Below, in pieces: positions 16,453 to 26,141 of a DNA stretch of 64,000 nt. Source of the DNA: an uncultured Roseicyclus sp. (GTDB taxonomy: Bacteria > Pseudomonadota > Alphaproteobacteria > Rhodobacterales > Rhodobacteraceae); the NCBI GenBank assembly GCA_947500415.1, contig CANMRT010000004.1:416754-480753 (forward strand), in the 5' to 3' direction. The translations under genes were made by a program, and so were the position numbers. Position 1 is the stretch's first letter. The number at the start of each line of letters is the position of its first letter. The notes under the pieces are model-generated. The model was not told the DNA's origin. It ran no database searches and was given only the letters and a program-made list of their open reading frames with translations.

Positions 16453-18305
16453 TCGGCGGCCTCCCCTGTGTCCGGCTCAATCCCGATGAACCCGCCCGAC
16501 TGGCGCGCCCAGAAATTTGCATATAGGCCGTTCGCGGCCAGAAGCGCTTCGTGAGTGCCGTCTTCGACGATGCGTCCGTCATCGAGCACCACGATCCGGT
16601 CCATCCGGGCAATAGTGGACAGCCGGTGGGCGATGGCGATGACGGTCTTGCCCTCCATTACGCCATAGAGAGTGTCCTGAATCTGAGCCTCCACTTCGCT
16701 GTCGAGCGCGGAGGTTGCCTCGTCCAGCACAAGGATCGGCGCGTCCTTGAGGATCACGCGAGCGAGCGTGACGCGTTGGCGCTGACCCCCGGAGAGCTTC
16801 ACCCCGCGTTCCCCGACATGAGCGTCGTAGCCCGTGCGGCCCTGCGGGTCTTCGAGGTCGAGGATGAAGTTGTGCGCCTCGGCGCGGTGGGCGGCGGCCA
16901 ACATCATCTCTTCGCTGGCGTCAGGACGACCGTAGAGGATGTTGTCGCGAACGGAGCGGTGCAGGAGGGAGCTGTCTTGCTGCACCATCCCGATTTGCAG
17001 GCGCAGGCTGTCTTGCGTGACTTGGGCGATGTCCTGCCTGTCGATCAAAATACGACCCTGTTCAGCGTCGTAGAACCGCAGAAGTAGCTTGACGAGAGTT
17101 GATTTTCCCGCGCCTGAGCGACCCACAAGTCCGACCTTCTCGCCGGAGTTGATAGTCAGTTGCAGCGCGTCGATCCCGCCCGCGCCGCGCCCATAGTGAT
17201 GTGAGACGCCGTCGAATGTAATCTGGCAATCAGTGATCTGGAGCGGCTTCGCACCTCGTGTGTCGGTCAGTTGGATCGGTTCGGTGATCGTCTCCATCCC
17301 CTCAGCCACGACGCCGAGAGAGCGGAAGAAGGTGCTGACCGCCCACATGATCCACCCGGTCATGGCGTTCAGGCGCAGGGTGAGCGCGGTGGCAGCGGCT
17401 ACAACGCCGACGGAGGCCGCGCCTTGGCTCCACAACCATATGCCCCAGCCGACAACAGCCACGATAAGGAAGCCATTCAGCGTGACGAGCATCACGTCCA
17501 TGGTCGTGAAAATCCGCATCTCGCGGGCAAAAGTTTGGCGGGTCTTTTCGATGGCGTCCTTTGCGTAGGCGAGCTCGCTGTCGTGGTGGGCGAAGAGCTT
17601 CACGGAATGGATGTTCGTGTAGCTGTCCACGACGCGACCCGTGGTCATGGAGCGGGCATCGGCGCTGGCCTTTGATGCCGGGCCGACGCGCTGCATGGTC
17701 CAGCGGAGCAGTAGTGCGTAGAGGGCAAACCAAGCGACGAGCGGAATGGCGAGGCGGGGGTCAGCCTCGGCCAACAAGATCGCAGCCCCGACCAAGTAGG
17801 CGAGTGAAAAGGTGATCGCATCAAAGACCTGGAAGATCGCGTCGCCCGCGCTTCCAGGGGTTTGCATAATGCGGTTGGCGATACGGCCCGCGAAGTCATT
17901 TTCGAAGAAGCCGACGGATTGACGCAGCACCTGCTTGTGGGCCCGCCAGCGAACCAGAGCGCCGAATTGCGGCAGCACGCCATTGTTTAGGAGGGCAGTG
18001 CCAAGCGCCTGCAGGGCAGGACGGAGAAGAAGGATGAAGACCGCCGCAAGGATCAGTTCGGTACCGTAGTCTGAAAGGACCTGCGCCGGTTCCCCGTCGG
18101 TCAAAAGATCGACGACACGACCTAGGTACCAGATCAACCCGATCTCCACCGCGGCCACGACAACAGACATCACAGCAGTGATGGCGAAGAGGCCTTTGAA
18201 TGGCTGCGAGTATTCCCAAAGGAACGGCCATAGACGGCGTGGGGGGCGATCGTCTTCGGGGTAGCCCGTGTACGGATCGACCAGATTTTCGAATTTACTG
18301 AACAT
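16449..18305 (-). CDS. ABC exporter half-transporter, upstream member of the pair
   Basis: Fused permease-ATPase of 618 residues with the same layout as its neighbour: membrane domain about 35-330, Walker A GRSGAGKST, signature LSGGQRQR, Walker B ILVLDEATSALD, H-loop AHRLST. The start MFSKFENLVDPYTG is chosen because the frame further upstream overlaps the LysE gene and reads as non-coding shadow. The two proteins share C-terminal QSGGFIG followed by an acidic tail, showing origin by duplication. Translation of the downstream half is coupled by an ATGA overlap. Confidence 0.93.
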   Translation of the reverse strand: MFSKFENLVDPYTGYPEDDRPPRRLWPFLWEYSQPFKGLFAITAVMSVVVAAVEIGLIWYLGRVVDLLTDGEPAQVLSDYGTELILAAVFILLLRPALQALGTALLNNGVLPQFGALVRWRAHKQVLRQSVGFFENDFAGRIANRIMQTPGSAGDAIFQVFDAITFSLAYLVGAAILLAEADPRLAIPLVAWFALYALLLRWTMQRVGPASKASADARSMTTGRVVDSYTNIHSVKLFAHHDSELAYAKDAIEKTRQTFAREMRIFTTMDVMLVTLNGFLIVAVVGWGIWLWSQGAASVGVVAAATALTLRLNAMTGWIMWAVSTFFRSLGVVAEGMETITEPIQLTDTRGAKPLQITDCQITFDGVSHHYGRGAGGIDALQLTINSGEKVGLVGRSGAGKSTLVKLLLRFYDAEQGRILIDRQDIAQVTQDSLRLQIGMVQQDSSLLHRSVRDNILYGRPDASEEMMLAAAHRAEAHNFILDLEDPQGRTGYDAHVGERGVKLSGGQRQRVTLARVILKDAPILVLDEATSALDSEVEAQIQDTLYGVMEGKTVIAIAHRLSTIARMDRIVVLDDGRIVEDGTHEALLAANGLYANFWARQSGGFIGIEPDTGEAAE

Positions 18306-18343
18306 GACATTTCCCGTGTCAGGCGGGAGATATAGCGCGTGGT

Positions 18344-18919
18344 TCAGAGAAAGACCATGACGGCAGAGGCGAGAAGTCCCGTGGCCATGACGCGCGCGAA
18401 GATGGTCCAGGCCTTTGGGGTGGTGAGGAGTAGCGCGAGGAGGGATCCGGCGAACGTCCAGAAGAGACAAACGCCCAAGTTTAGGGTCGAAAATGTTGTG
18501 CCTAGACGCAGCGCTTCGCCTATCGGCGAGAGACCGCTGGGAAAGCCGGATGCGGCAGCGAGAGCCACGGCCCAGACCTTGGGGTTCACCCATTGGAAGA
18601 GGGCGGCTTTGAGAATGCCCCATGGTTCGGCGGAGGACTCGGAACGCGTGGCGGACGAACGCCAAAGGGCGATGCCCATCCAGACGATCCAAGAAGCTGC
18701 GATGATTTGGAGGGTGATTTCGAGGGCTGGGTAAGTGGAAAGTAGTGCGCCGATTCCGAACCCAGTGAGACCAGCGGTGATGCCAACGCCAAGGGCCACG
18801 CCCACGACATGGGGAAGGGTGCGGGCGAAGCCGAACCGGGCGCCCGAAGCGGTCAGTAGGATGACGTTTGGTCCGGGGCTGAAGAGGCCTGCGAAGACGA
18901 AGAGGTAGAGCGGGTCCAT
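18344..18919 (-). CDS. LysE/RhtB-family amino acid exporter
   Basis: Inner-membrane protein of 191 residues with about six hydrophobic helices. The family's opening motif is present: FSPGPNVILLTASGARFGF, then the GVALGVGITAG helix. Members export amino acids or homoserine lactone-like compounds by proton exchange. The substrate here is unknown. It begins directly after the CCA-adding enzyme stop, with no gap, in the long leftward gene run. Confidence 0.9.
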   Translation of the reverse strand: MDPLYLFVFAGLFSPGPNVILLTASGARFGFARTLPHVVGVALGVGITAGLTGFGIGALLSTYPALEITLQIIAASWIVWMGIALWRSSATRSESSAEPWGILKAALFQWVNPKVWAVALAAASGFPSGLSPIGEALRLGTTFSTLNLGVCLFWTFAGSLLALLLTTPKAWTIFARVMATGLLASAVMVFL

Positions 18920-20047
18920 CTAGGCGAACAGGTCTGCTTTGGTCAGCGTGAAGCCGCTGTCGATCCAGCGTTGCTCAAGGTCGCGCAGCCTTTGGCCAAG
19001 GGCCGGCCCTTGTAGATCAGGCATCAAGTCGGCGGCTTGAACGGGGAAGATCGCCTTTGCGCCGAATTCGGCGGCATCGAGTGCCTTGGGGTCGACCGGC
19101 TGTTCGAACAGGGCCGCGCGAAGGAAAATGATGTCATGTGCCTTATCCGCGCCGTGGCGATAGCCGAGGGCGCCAGGGGATGTCGTGCTGGCCATCTCTG
19201 CTCTGTAGATCGCGTGCTGGGTAGTATCCGCTTTGGACAGGCGTAGGTCGGGGGCATCCGTAAGTGCGGCAAGCCGGCGGATTGGGTTCGCGTCGCTTTC
19301 GATGCCGGTGAGAATAGTGAGCAGGCGGGAAGTGGCGCCGGGCAGGATGGCGGTCAGAACGCCGGATTGCTCCATCGCGGCGACGGCAGGGGCTGGGTTG
19401 GGCGCGGCGAGGAGCTTCATGAGCTCGGTAGTGATCCGTTCCTTGGCGAGTTGGGCCAGGCCATCTGCGTGGGCGGCGCAGGCGGCGAGACCATCGGCGT
19501 CGATGCCGCCCTCGGGGTCAGCGTACCATGCATGGAAACGGAAGAAGCGAAGGATGCGGAGATAGTCTTCTTCGATCCGTTTGGCGGGATCACCAATGAA
19601 ACGGACACGGCGGGCTTGGAGGTCTGCCAGACCCTCCCTGTTCGGGTCGAGAACGTTGCCTTCTCGGGTCGCGTAAAGCGCGTTGATGGTGAAATCGCGA
19701 CGGGCCGCGTCTTCGGCAACATTGGTCGAGAAGGCGACTCTTGCGTGCCTGCCGTCTGTCTCTAAATCGCGTCTTAGGGTCGTTATTTCATGCGGTTTGT
19801 TGTCGGCAACAATTGTAATGGTGCCGTGGTCGATGCCGGTGGGTATGGCGCGCAGACCGGCAGCCTCGGCAAGGCGGAGAACGATATCGGGCGTGGCGTC
19901 GGTGGTAATGTCGATGTCATCGACAGGCTCGCCCAACAGGCCATTTCGGACGCAGCCTCCGACGAACCACGCGTTGTGATCACAAAGAGCATCGAAAACA
20001 GCGACAGTGCCGGGATGGGTGAGCCAATCTGCCGAAAGCCGCATCAT
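18920..20047 (-). CDS. cca: CCA tRNA nucleotidyltransferase
   Basis: Adds or repairs the 3' CCA of tRNAs. It is a 375-residue protein of class II type: the nucleotidyltransferase head has GGCVRNGLLGEPVDDIDITT (about 28-47) with the catalytic Asp pair, then TLRRDLETDGRHA, DFTINALYA, and RRVRFIGDPAKRIEEDYLRILRFFRF. The first of two adjacent ATGs (20047) overlaps the Nudix gene stop by four bases. It could instead be a poly(A) polymerase, which shares this fold, but the length and motifs fit the alphaproteobacterial CCA enzyme. Confidence 0.93.
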   Translation of the reverse strand: MMRLSADWLTHPGTVAVFDALCDHNAWFVGGCVRNGLLGEPVDDIDITTDATPDIVLRLAEAAGLRAIPTGIDHGTITIVADNKPHEITTLRRDLETDGRHARVAFSTNVAEDAARRDFTINALYATREGNVLDPNREGLADLQARRVRFIGDPAKRIEEDYLRILRFFRFHAWYADPEGGIDADGLAACAAHADGLAQLAKERITTELMKLLAAPNPAPAVAAMEQSGVLTAILPGATSRLLTILTGIESDANPIRRLAALTDAPDLRLSKADTTQHAIYRAEMASTTSPGALGYRHGADKAHDIIFLRAALFEQPVDPKALDAAEFGAKAIFPVQAADLMPDLQGPALGQRLRDLEQRWIDSGFTLTKADLFA

Positions 20048-20631
20048 GCCACCCTGTCCGCGAGGGATTTCAGCATTCGCGCGGTGGCACCCCAGATGTA
20101 ATAGGGGCCGTAGGGAACGGTGAAGAATTCGCGGCGCATCCCGCGCCAGCGGCGGCCTTCGACGGCGTAGTTGGCAGGGTCCATCAAGAAGGGAAGCGGC
20201 ACGCGGAAGCATTCGGCCACTTCGCCGGGTTCGACGATAGCGTCAAAATCACGCTCGATGTGGGCCAAAATCGGGGTCACGGCGTAGCTTGTGACAGTCT
20301 CATGCGGGGGAAGTTCGGCAAGGATAGAGACCGTTTCGGAACCAAGCCCGATTTCTTCTCGTGCCTCACGCAGCGCGGCCTCAACGGCGGTCTCTTCCCC
20401 ATCCACTTTGCCACCGGGGAATGCGATTTGGCCCGGATGGTGTTTGAGGGTGGAGGCACGCTTGGTGAGGATCACCTCGTTGTCCAGAACCCCGATCAGC
20501 ACGGCGGCGGGGCGCAATTTGCGACCCTCGGGCAGGACCACACCCGGATTGAGGTCATAGTCAGAGGAGGGCCGCACTGGAGCACCCTCCAGCGCTGCCA
20601 CAAGTCTGTTCAGATCAACCGGGCGTCCCAT
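20044..20631 (-). CDS. Nudix hydrolase, CoA pyrophosphatase type
   Basis: Protein of 195 residues that probably cleaves CoA or its derivatives to phosphopantetheine and 3',5'-ADP. The Nudix box is complete (GGKVDGEETAVEAALREAR followed by EEIGL) and is preceded by the HPGQIAFPGGK context typical of the CoA pyrophosphatase (NudL/YeaB) subgroup. It overlaps hslO upstream by 17 bases and cca downstream by four, so expression is coupled to both. Confidence 0.88.
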   Translation of the reverse strand: MGRPVDLNRLVAALEGAPVRPSSDYDLNPGVVLPEGRKLRPAAVLIGVLDNEVILTKRASTLKHHPGQIAFPGGKVDGEETAVEAALREAREEIGLGSETVSILAELPPHETVTSYAVTPILAHIERDFDAIVEPGEVAECFRVPLPFLMDPANYAVEGRRWRGMRREFFTVPYGPYYIWGATARMLKSLADRVA

Positions 20632-21616
20632 CGGGGGCTTTCTCGGCCTCGAAACCCAGGGTCAGGGGATCAAAGTCGTAATGGGCACCGCAGAACTGAC
20701 AATCGGCAGTCACGCGCCCGTCTTCCGTGGTCATATGGGCAATGTCCTTCGCCGAGTAGATCGACAAAGACTGCCGCACGCGATCCTCAGAACAGGTGCA
20801 ACCGAAGCCCACCGATTGCGCATCGAAAACGCGCGGTTGTTCTTCGTGGAAGAGCCGCACCAGCAGATCGGTGGGGGAGACATGGGGGCCGATCAGCTCC
20901 ATCTCATCCGCCGTTTCCAGAAGGATCTTGGCACGGTTCCAGTCTTCAGCCGTATCTGCATCGACCAGATCCTCTGCCGTCAGCAGACCATCATCGCCGG
21001 TGCCGCCGCCCTGCGCCTCAAGTGAGGATTCAGGCATCAGCTGAACCATCACGCCTCCGGCGCGCCAACTGAGCGGCTGGCCTGGTTCCTGCGCTTGCCC
21101 ATAGGACAGCTGGAATTTGGTCGGCAATTGCTCGGATTGAGCAAAGTATGCCTCTGCGCAGGCGGATAGAGACCCACCGGCCAGCGGGGTGATGCCCTGA
21201 TAGGGGGTCATGTCAGGGCCCTGATCGATCAGGATCGCGAAATAGCCGGAACCTACCTGAGGGAAGGCCGCGCCATTCACATCCAGCTTATCGGCATCGT
21301 AGGAGGCATAGGCGCGGATGCGCGCAGGCTCTCCTTCCGCTTCAGGCGCAAGGAAGTCAGTCGCAATCAGCCGGATCGGCCCATCGGAGCGGACCTGCAA
21401 CGATAGCTTCCAGCGCAGCTTGATGGTCTGCCCGATCAAAGCGGTCAGCAACGCCATTTCGGCCACCATCGCCTCAACCGGGGCGGGGTAGTCGTGCTGG
21501 CTGAGGATCTGGTTGAGCGTCGTATCCAGACGCGCAACGCGGCCCCGCACATCAGAGCGGTCGAGCTGGAACGGCAAAACAGTGTCGTCCCACGCGAGTT
21601 TCGTGGTCAGGGTCAT
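20615..21616 (-). CDS. hslO: Redox-regulated chaperone Hsp33
   Basis: Cytosolic holdase chaperone switched on by oxidation. It is a 333-residue protein. The C-terminal zinc redox switch is visible as CTCSEDR (CxC) and CQFCGAHYDF (CxxC). The N-terminal region reads as the usual Hsp33 fold. It is the first gene of the long leftward run that extends to 10.7 kb and is divergent from the GT4 gene across 155 bases. Confidence 0.95.
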   Translation of the reverse strand: MTLTTKLAWDDTVLPFQLDRSDVRGRVARLDTTLNQILSQHDYPAPVEAMVAEMALLTALIGQTIKLRWKLSLQVRSDGPIRLIATDFLAPEAEGEPARIRAYASYDADKLDVNGAAFPQVGSGYFAILIDQGPDMTPYQGITPLAGGSLSACAEAYFAQSEQLPTKFQLSYGQAQEPGQPLSWRAGGVMVQLMPESSLEAQGGGTGDDGLLTAEDLVDADTAEDWNRAKILLETADEMELIGPHVSPTDLLVRLFHEEQPRVFDAQSVGFGCTCSEDRVRQSLSIYSAKDIAHMTTEDGRVTADCQFCGAHYDFDPLTLGFEAEKAPDGTPG

Positions 21617-21771
21617 AGTGCACCCCCTTTACGCATTCTTTGGAAGGTCTGGTCCCATATAGGGGCCGTACGGGCAACACCAAACCCGACCATGCCGCAG
21701 TTCTGCCTTGCGTCTGCCGCATGGGGCTGGGACATGAATGGAAAACGCGTAAACAGGCGACTAGAAGACCG

Positions 21772-23019
21772 ATGAAGATCCTATTCGTGCATCAGAATTT
21801 CCCCGGTCAATATCGGGAGCTGTTCTCGTGGCTACGGGCGCAAGGCGGGCATGAGCTGGTGTTTCTGACCCAGCGCAAGGATGTACCGAAGCTGGAGAAT
21901 GCGCGGGTCGTCCAATATGAGACACACCACAAGCCCAAAAAGGATGCCTACGCCCTGACCCAATATTGGGAGGAATGTGCTGGCAACGGATTTGGGTGTG
22001 CACAGGCGGCGGAGAAGCTGAAGCAGGAAGGCTTCACGCCCGACATCATTCTTGGACATGTGGGTTGGGGCGAGTTGACGTTCCTCAAGCAGGTTTGGGG
22101 TGACGTCCCGATCATCGGGTACTTTGAGTATTACTTCCTTGCTAAGGGCGGCAGTGTCGGCTTCGACCCAGAATTCCCTGCCAGCCCCCATGCGCCATTC
22201 ACGATGCACGCGCGCAACGCGGTGAACTTTGCCAATATCCAGACTGTCGATCAGGGCCATTCGCCGACGCAGTGGCAACGCGACACTTTCCCTGAGACGT
22301 TCCGTGAGAAGATCTACGTCAAACACGACGGCATCCGCACCGATAACCTTGTGCCTGATCCTAAGGCTGAGGTCGCCCTGGGGCGCTTGGGCCGGTCTGT
22401 GACGCGCGAGGATGAGATTTTCACCTATATGGCGAGGAACATGGAGCCGACGCGTGGCTTCCATTCATTCATGCGTGCCCTTCCGCATATTCTGGATGCC
22501 CGGCCTAATGCGCGAGCGCTGATCATCGGCGGCAGCGACGTGTCTTACGGCAAAAAGTCGGGCGCGCAGGGGGGCTACCGCGCGGAGATGGAAAAAGAAG
22601 TCGGCAACAAGGTCGACTGGTCCCGTGTACATTTCCTGGGGCGGGTTCCTTACGAGGATTATCAGAAGATTATTCAGGTCAGCCGGTGCCACGTTTACCT
22701 GACGGTGCCGTTTGTTTTGTCGTGGAGTCTGCTGGAGAGCATGTCGATGGGGGCCACCATTGTGGCGTCCGATGTAGCGCCGGTGCGTGAGGCGATTGAG
22801 CACGGCGAAAACGGTCTGTTGGCGGATTTCTTCAAGCCCGAAGACATTGCGCGCAAGGTTGTGGATGTGTTGGAACGACCCGGCACCTATGCCCATCTGG
22901 GGCCGAATGCGCGCAAGCATGTGATGAAACACTACGACTTCACCAAGGTCTGCCTTCCTGAACATCTGCGCCAGATCAATAGCTTGCTTCCCGAGGCAAA
23001 ACGCATAGCGCTGCCCTGA
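21772..23019 (+). CDS. GT4-type glycosyltransferase
   Basis: GT-B-fold sugar transferase of 415 residues. It opens with MKILFVHQNFPGQYRELFSWL and has the C-terminal nucleotide-sugar region with SRCHVYLTVPFVLSWSLLE and the acceptor-independent motif around MGATIVASDVAPVREAI. No membrane segment is seen. The start at 21772 is chosen because the frame further upstream reads poorly and the Met begins a canonical first beta strand. It opens the nucleotide-sugar region, so it probably builds a surface polysaccharide or glycolipid; donor and acceptor are unknown. Confidence 0.88.
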   Translation: MKILFVHQNFPGQYRELFSWLRAQGGHELVFLTQRKDVPKLENARVVQYETHHKPKKDAYALTQYWEECAGNGFGCAQAAEKLKQEGFTPDIILGHVGWGELTFLKQVWGDVPIIGYFEYYFLAKGGSVGFDPEFPASPHAPFTMHARNAVNFANIQTVDQGHSPTQWQRDTFPETFREKIYVKHDGIRTDNLVPDPKAEVALGRLGRSVTREDEIFTYMARNMEPTRGFHSFMRALPHILDARPNARALIIGGSDVSYGKKSGAQGGYRAEMEKEVGNKVDWSRVHFLGRVPYEDYQKIIQVSRCHVYLTVPFVLSWSLLESMSMGATIVASDVAPVREAIEHGENGLLADFFKPEDIARKVVDVLERPGTYAHLGPNARKHVMKHYDFTKVCLPEHLRQINSLLPEAKRIALP

Positions 23020-23120
23020 TCGCGGGGAAACCGCCCTGCCTTTCGCCTTTGACGGCGCGGGCCGTTCCATGGCACTTGGCTTATGACGCGGGCGATACAA
23101 GCAGGCAGGGCAAACTGCGC

Positions 23121-24158
23121 ATGGCAGAGAAGATCCTTCTAACTGGCGGGGCGGGGTACATCGGCTCTCACACCTATGTGGCGCTGATTGAGGCGGGCTA
23201 TGAGGTTACGATCCTCGACAATTTCCAGAACGCGAACCGATCTGTCGTTCATCGGTTGGAGCGGTTGACCGGTAAGCCGGTGTCCTTTGCCGAGGCGGAC
23301 ATTCGGGATGCTACAACGCTGGCCAGCCTGTTCTCGGAACATCAATTTGATGCGGTGGTGCATTTCGCAGCGCTGAAGGCGGTCAGCGAGAGTGTGGAAC
23401 GACCGCTGGACTACTTCGACGTCAATATCAGCGGTTTGATAAATCTTTTGCGCGTCATGGATGCGGCAGGGTGCCGAACGATCGTGTTCTCATCCTCAGC
23501 CACGGTTTATGGAGTGCCGGACGAGACACCCACGCCGGAGACGGCTGAATTCCGCGCAATGAATCCCTATGGCCAAACCAAGATCAGTGGAGAGCAGATT
23601 CTCAACCAACTTACCGCAGCAGATGAACGTTGGAATGTGGGCATCCTGCGATACTTCAATCCCGCAGGTGCCCACGCGAGCGCGTTGATCGGGGAGGATC
23701 CGCGCGACATCCCAAATAACCTGATGCCCTATATCGCCAAGGTCGCCGCGGGCGAGCTCTCAGAATTGCAGGTGTTTGGTGATGACTATGACACGCCCGA
23801 TGGTACCGGCGTGCGCGACTATATCCATGTGGATGATCTGGCGAAGGGGCATGTTCTGTCGCTGGCCGCGCTGCTGGGTGAGGGTCAGGGGCATCTGGTG
23901 AATCTTGGCACCGGTGAAGGGCATTCGGTTCTGGAGATGGTCGCGGCCTACAAACGCGCCAGCAATCGCGATGTGCCCTACCGGATTACTGAGCGCCGGG
24001 CGGGTGACGTGCCGGTCTACGTGGCGCGTGCGGACAAGGCCGAAGAGATCTTGGGCTTTCAGGCCGAGCACAGCTTGGATGAAATGTGCGCCTCGTCCTG
24101 GCACTGGATCACTGGCGAACACAGTAGCGAAGACCCCGGCCCGGAGAACGAGGAATGA
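23121..24158 (+). CDS. galE: UDP-glucose 4-epimerase
   Basis: Extended SDR enzyme of 345 residues that interconverts UDP-glucose and UDP-galactose. The NAD site is LLTGGAGYIGSHTY, the catalytic motifs are SSSATVYG and YGQTK (Tyr-x-x-x-Lys), and the C-terminal GTGEGHSVLEM and ERRAGDVPV segments are GalE-typical. The start MAEKILL is the first Met before the nucleotide-binding strand. Its end overlaps the next epimerase gene by four bases, coupling two nucleotide-sugar epimerases. Confidence 0.94.
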   Translation: MAEKILLTGGAGYIGSHTYVALIEAGYEVTILDNFQNANRSVVHRLERLTGKPVSFAEADIRDATTLASLFSEHQFDAVVHFAALKAVSESVERPLDYFDVNISGLINLLRVMDAAGCRTIVFSSSATVYGVPDETPTPETAEFRAMNPYGQTKISGEQILNQLTAADERWNVGILRYFNPAGAHASALIGEDPRDIPNNLMPYIAKVAAGELSELQVFGDDYDTPDGTGVRDYIHVDDLAKGHVLSLAALLGEGQGHLVNLGTGEGHSVLEMVAAYKRASNRDVPYRITERRAGDVPVYVARADKAEEILGFQAEHSLDEMCASSWHWITGEHSSEDPGPENEE

Positions 24159-25156
24159 TCCGCACTGCACTTATCACCGGATCAGCCGGGTTCATCGGCT
24201 ACCACCTGTGCCAACGCTTGCTGGATGACGGGTGGCGGGTGATCGGTGTGGACGCGATGACCGACTACTACGAAGTCAGCCTGAAAGAGCGGCGGCAGGC
24301 GATGCTATCGCAGAATGCGGGCTTCGCGGCGGTGAACGAGCGGATCGAGACGCCCGGCGTGCTGCGTGATCTGATGGAACAACACCGGCCTGAGGCGGTC
24401 ATCCACCTCGCGGCGCAGGCGGGTGTGCGATATTCTATCGAGAACCCGGAAAGCTATGTGGAGGCCAACCTGATCGGCACTTTCCGCCTATTGGAGGCGA
24501 TGCGGGCCTTTCCACCGAAGCATTCGCTTTTGGCCTCCACCTCATCCGCTTATGGCGCAAACACCGAGATGCCTTACGCCGAGACGATGAAGGCCGATCA
24601 CCAGATGTCGTTCTACGCGGCGACGAAGAAGGCGAACGAGGCTATGGCGCACAGCTATGCGCATCTCTACGATCTGCCGACGACGATGTTTCGGTTTTTC
24701 ACGGTCTATGGTCCATGGGGACGGCCCGACATGGCGCTGTTCAAATTTACCAAGGCGATCCTCGAAGACCGACCCATCGACGTCTACAACCACGGCGATA
24801 TGTCCCGGGACTTCACCTATGTCGCCGATCTGGTCGACGGGATCGTCCGCTTGATTGAGGCTGTTCCGGGCGAAGAGCCGGTCGAGGGGGACAGTTTGTC
24901 GCCGGTTGCTCCGCACCGTGTGGTAAACATCGGTAATTCCAACTCCGTTCGGCTGCTCGATTTCATTGAAGCCATCGAACAGGCTACGGGCCTGGAAGCT
25001 AAGAAAAACCTGATGGATATGCAGCCCGGTGACGTACCCGCAACTTGGGCGGATGCCAGCCTTTTGCAGCACCTCACGCAATACAAGCCGAGGACGCCCG
25101 TTTCAGAGGGCGTCGCAGCCTTTGTGAAATGGTATCGGGATTACTATCAGGTCTGA
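24155..25156 (+). CDS. UDP-glucuronate 4-epimerase family SDR
   Basis: Extended SDR of 333 residues predicted to make UDP-galacturonate from UDP-glucuronate. Motifs are GSAGFIGYHLC (NAD binding), HLAAQAGVRYS, STSSAYG and YAATKKANE (Tyr-x-x-x-Lys). The segment FFTVYGPWGRPDMALFKFTK is characteristic of the glucuronate epimerase branch. The substrate UDP-glucuronate would come from Ugd encoded at 27.2 kb. It overlaps galE by four bases and converges on the GT8 gene, overlapping it by ten. Confidence 0.9.
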   Translation: MIRTALITGSAGFIGYHLCQRLLDDGWRVIGVDAMTDYYEVSLKERRQAMLSQNAGFAAVNERIETPGVLRDLMEQHRPEAVIHLAAQAGVRYSIENPESYVEANLIGTFRLLEAMRAFPPKHSLLASTSSAYGANTEMPYAETMKADHQMSFYAATKKANEAMAHSYAHLYDLPTTMFRFFTVYGPWGRPDMALFKFTKAILEDRPIDVYNHGDMSRDFTYVADLVDGIVRLIEAVPGEEPVEGDSLSPVAPHRVVNIGNSNSVRLLDFIEAIEQATGLEAKKNLMDMQPGDVPATWADASLLQHLTQYKPRTPVSEGVAAFVKWYRDYYQV

Positions 25157-26094
25157 CCTGTCAGCCGGTTCAACTCTGCCTCAGCCCGCCAATAGGCGCG
25201 GTGCCAACGGAAACCTTCGCGGACATGCCGGATGGAGAATTTGCTCCATGGCTTCGGCCGGTGGACGAAGTGCACGATTTTTGGGTCTTCAATGGCTGGG
25301 GCGAAATAGGCGCGGTCTTCCACCGTGAAGGGGGCCTTGCGGGTGGTCGGCACACCGGGCCAAACGTTCCACTCCGGCCCGAGTGTCTTTAGACGCCCGG
25401 CATAGATCATGTTGATGAGATCTTGATCGAAGGTCGAGTACTGCGCGGCCCGTTTGTGATCGAGATGGTCTCGCATCAGGTCGGGATGGGCCTGAACCGC
25501 TTCGCAATCAAAGATCATCACGCCTGAATTATAATAGCTGTAGAGATCCGAGCTAAATCCGCGGACTTCGGCCAATTGTTCCCGCGCAACTGCGACGATC
25601 TTTTGGCCGCGCCGGTCGGTGATATTGTCGGCGTTCTGCTCATACCTGACCTGGCGACGGAAAAGCTGATCGATGGCGGCGGCGGCGGGTTGCCCTTCAA
25701 GATCTTCGGAAAGAAACGCCGCAGCATCGCAATTTACGTAGGTATCGCCATCCAGATAAAGCACGCGCCCAGATAATAGGTAAGGGATCAACATGCGTCC
25801 GAACGCAGTGATGGGAAACCGTTTGTGGCTGTGGGTCTTGCCGGCCTGACGCAGGAAGTCGGGCGTCACCACGTCCATGCGTGCCGATAGATGTTGCTCC
25901 AATGCTCGCTCAAGCCGAGGGAACTGTCCGACAACGTCGTCAGATCCGATTATGACAATTCGGACAGGGCAGCTGGCGCGCCGTAGCAAGCAATAGGCGG
26001 CGACCTCGATCCTTGCCGCATATCCGCCATCGGTTGCGAAGCAAACCTGAAGCTCGCCCGGGCGTGGAGGATCGAGGCGCTCGGTGTCGAACAT
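25147..26094 (-). CDS. GT8-family glycosyltransferase
   Basis: Retaining GT-A-fold transferase of 315 residues, LgtC-like. The DxD metal site is in [11 protein letters not shown]; the C-terminal HFVHRPKPW matches the GT8 HxxGxxKPW-type motif. GT8 enzymes commonly transfer galactose, glucose or galacturonate from UDP donors; two such donors are made by the neighbouring genes. The ATG at 26094 has no clear ribosome site. It is divergent from the UDP-xylose synthase gene by only 47 bases. Confidence 0.88.
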   Translation of the reverse strand: MFDTERLDPPRPGELQVCFATDGGYAARIEVAAYCLLRRASCPVRIVIIGSDDVVGQFPRLERALEQHLSARMDVVTPDFLRQAGKTHSHKRFPITAFGRMLIPYLLSGRVLYLDGDTYVNCDAAAFLSEDLEGQPAAAAIDQLFRRQVRYEQNADNITDRRGQKIVAVAREQLAEVRGFSSDLYSYYNSGVMIFDCEAVQAHPDLMRDHLDHKRAAQYSTFDQDLINMIYAGRLKTLGPEWNVWPGVPTTRKAPFTVEDRAYFAPAIEDPKIVHFVHRPKPWSKFSIRHVREGFRWHRAYWRAEAELNRLTGQT

Positions 26095-26141
26095 TTTTTA
26101 GGATTGGGTCCGCTGCATCGGGTTGGGAAAGAAGGATTGTG

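Noticed and set aside
16449..18692. Longer reading of the upstream ABC half-transporter beginning at 18692
   Set aside because: The extra residues overlap the LysE gene and match no transporter sequence; MFSKFENL at 18305 is the proper start.
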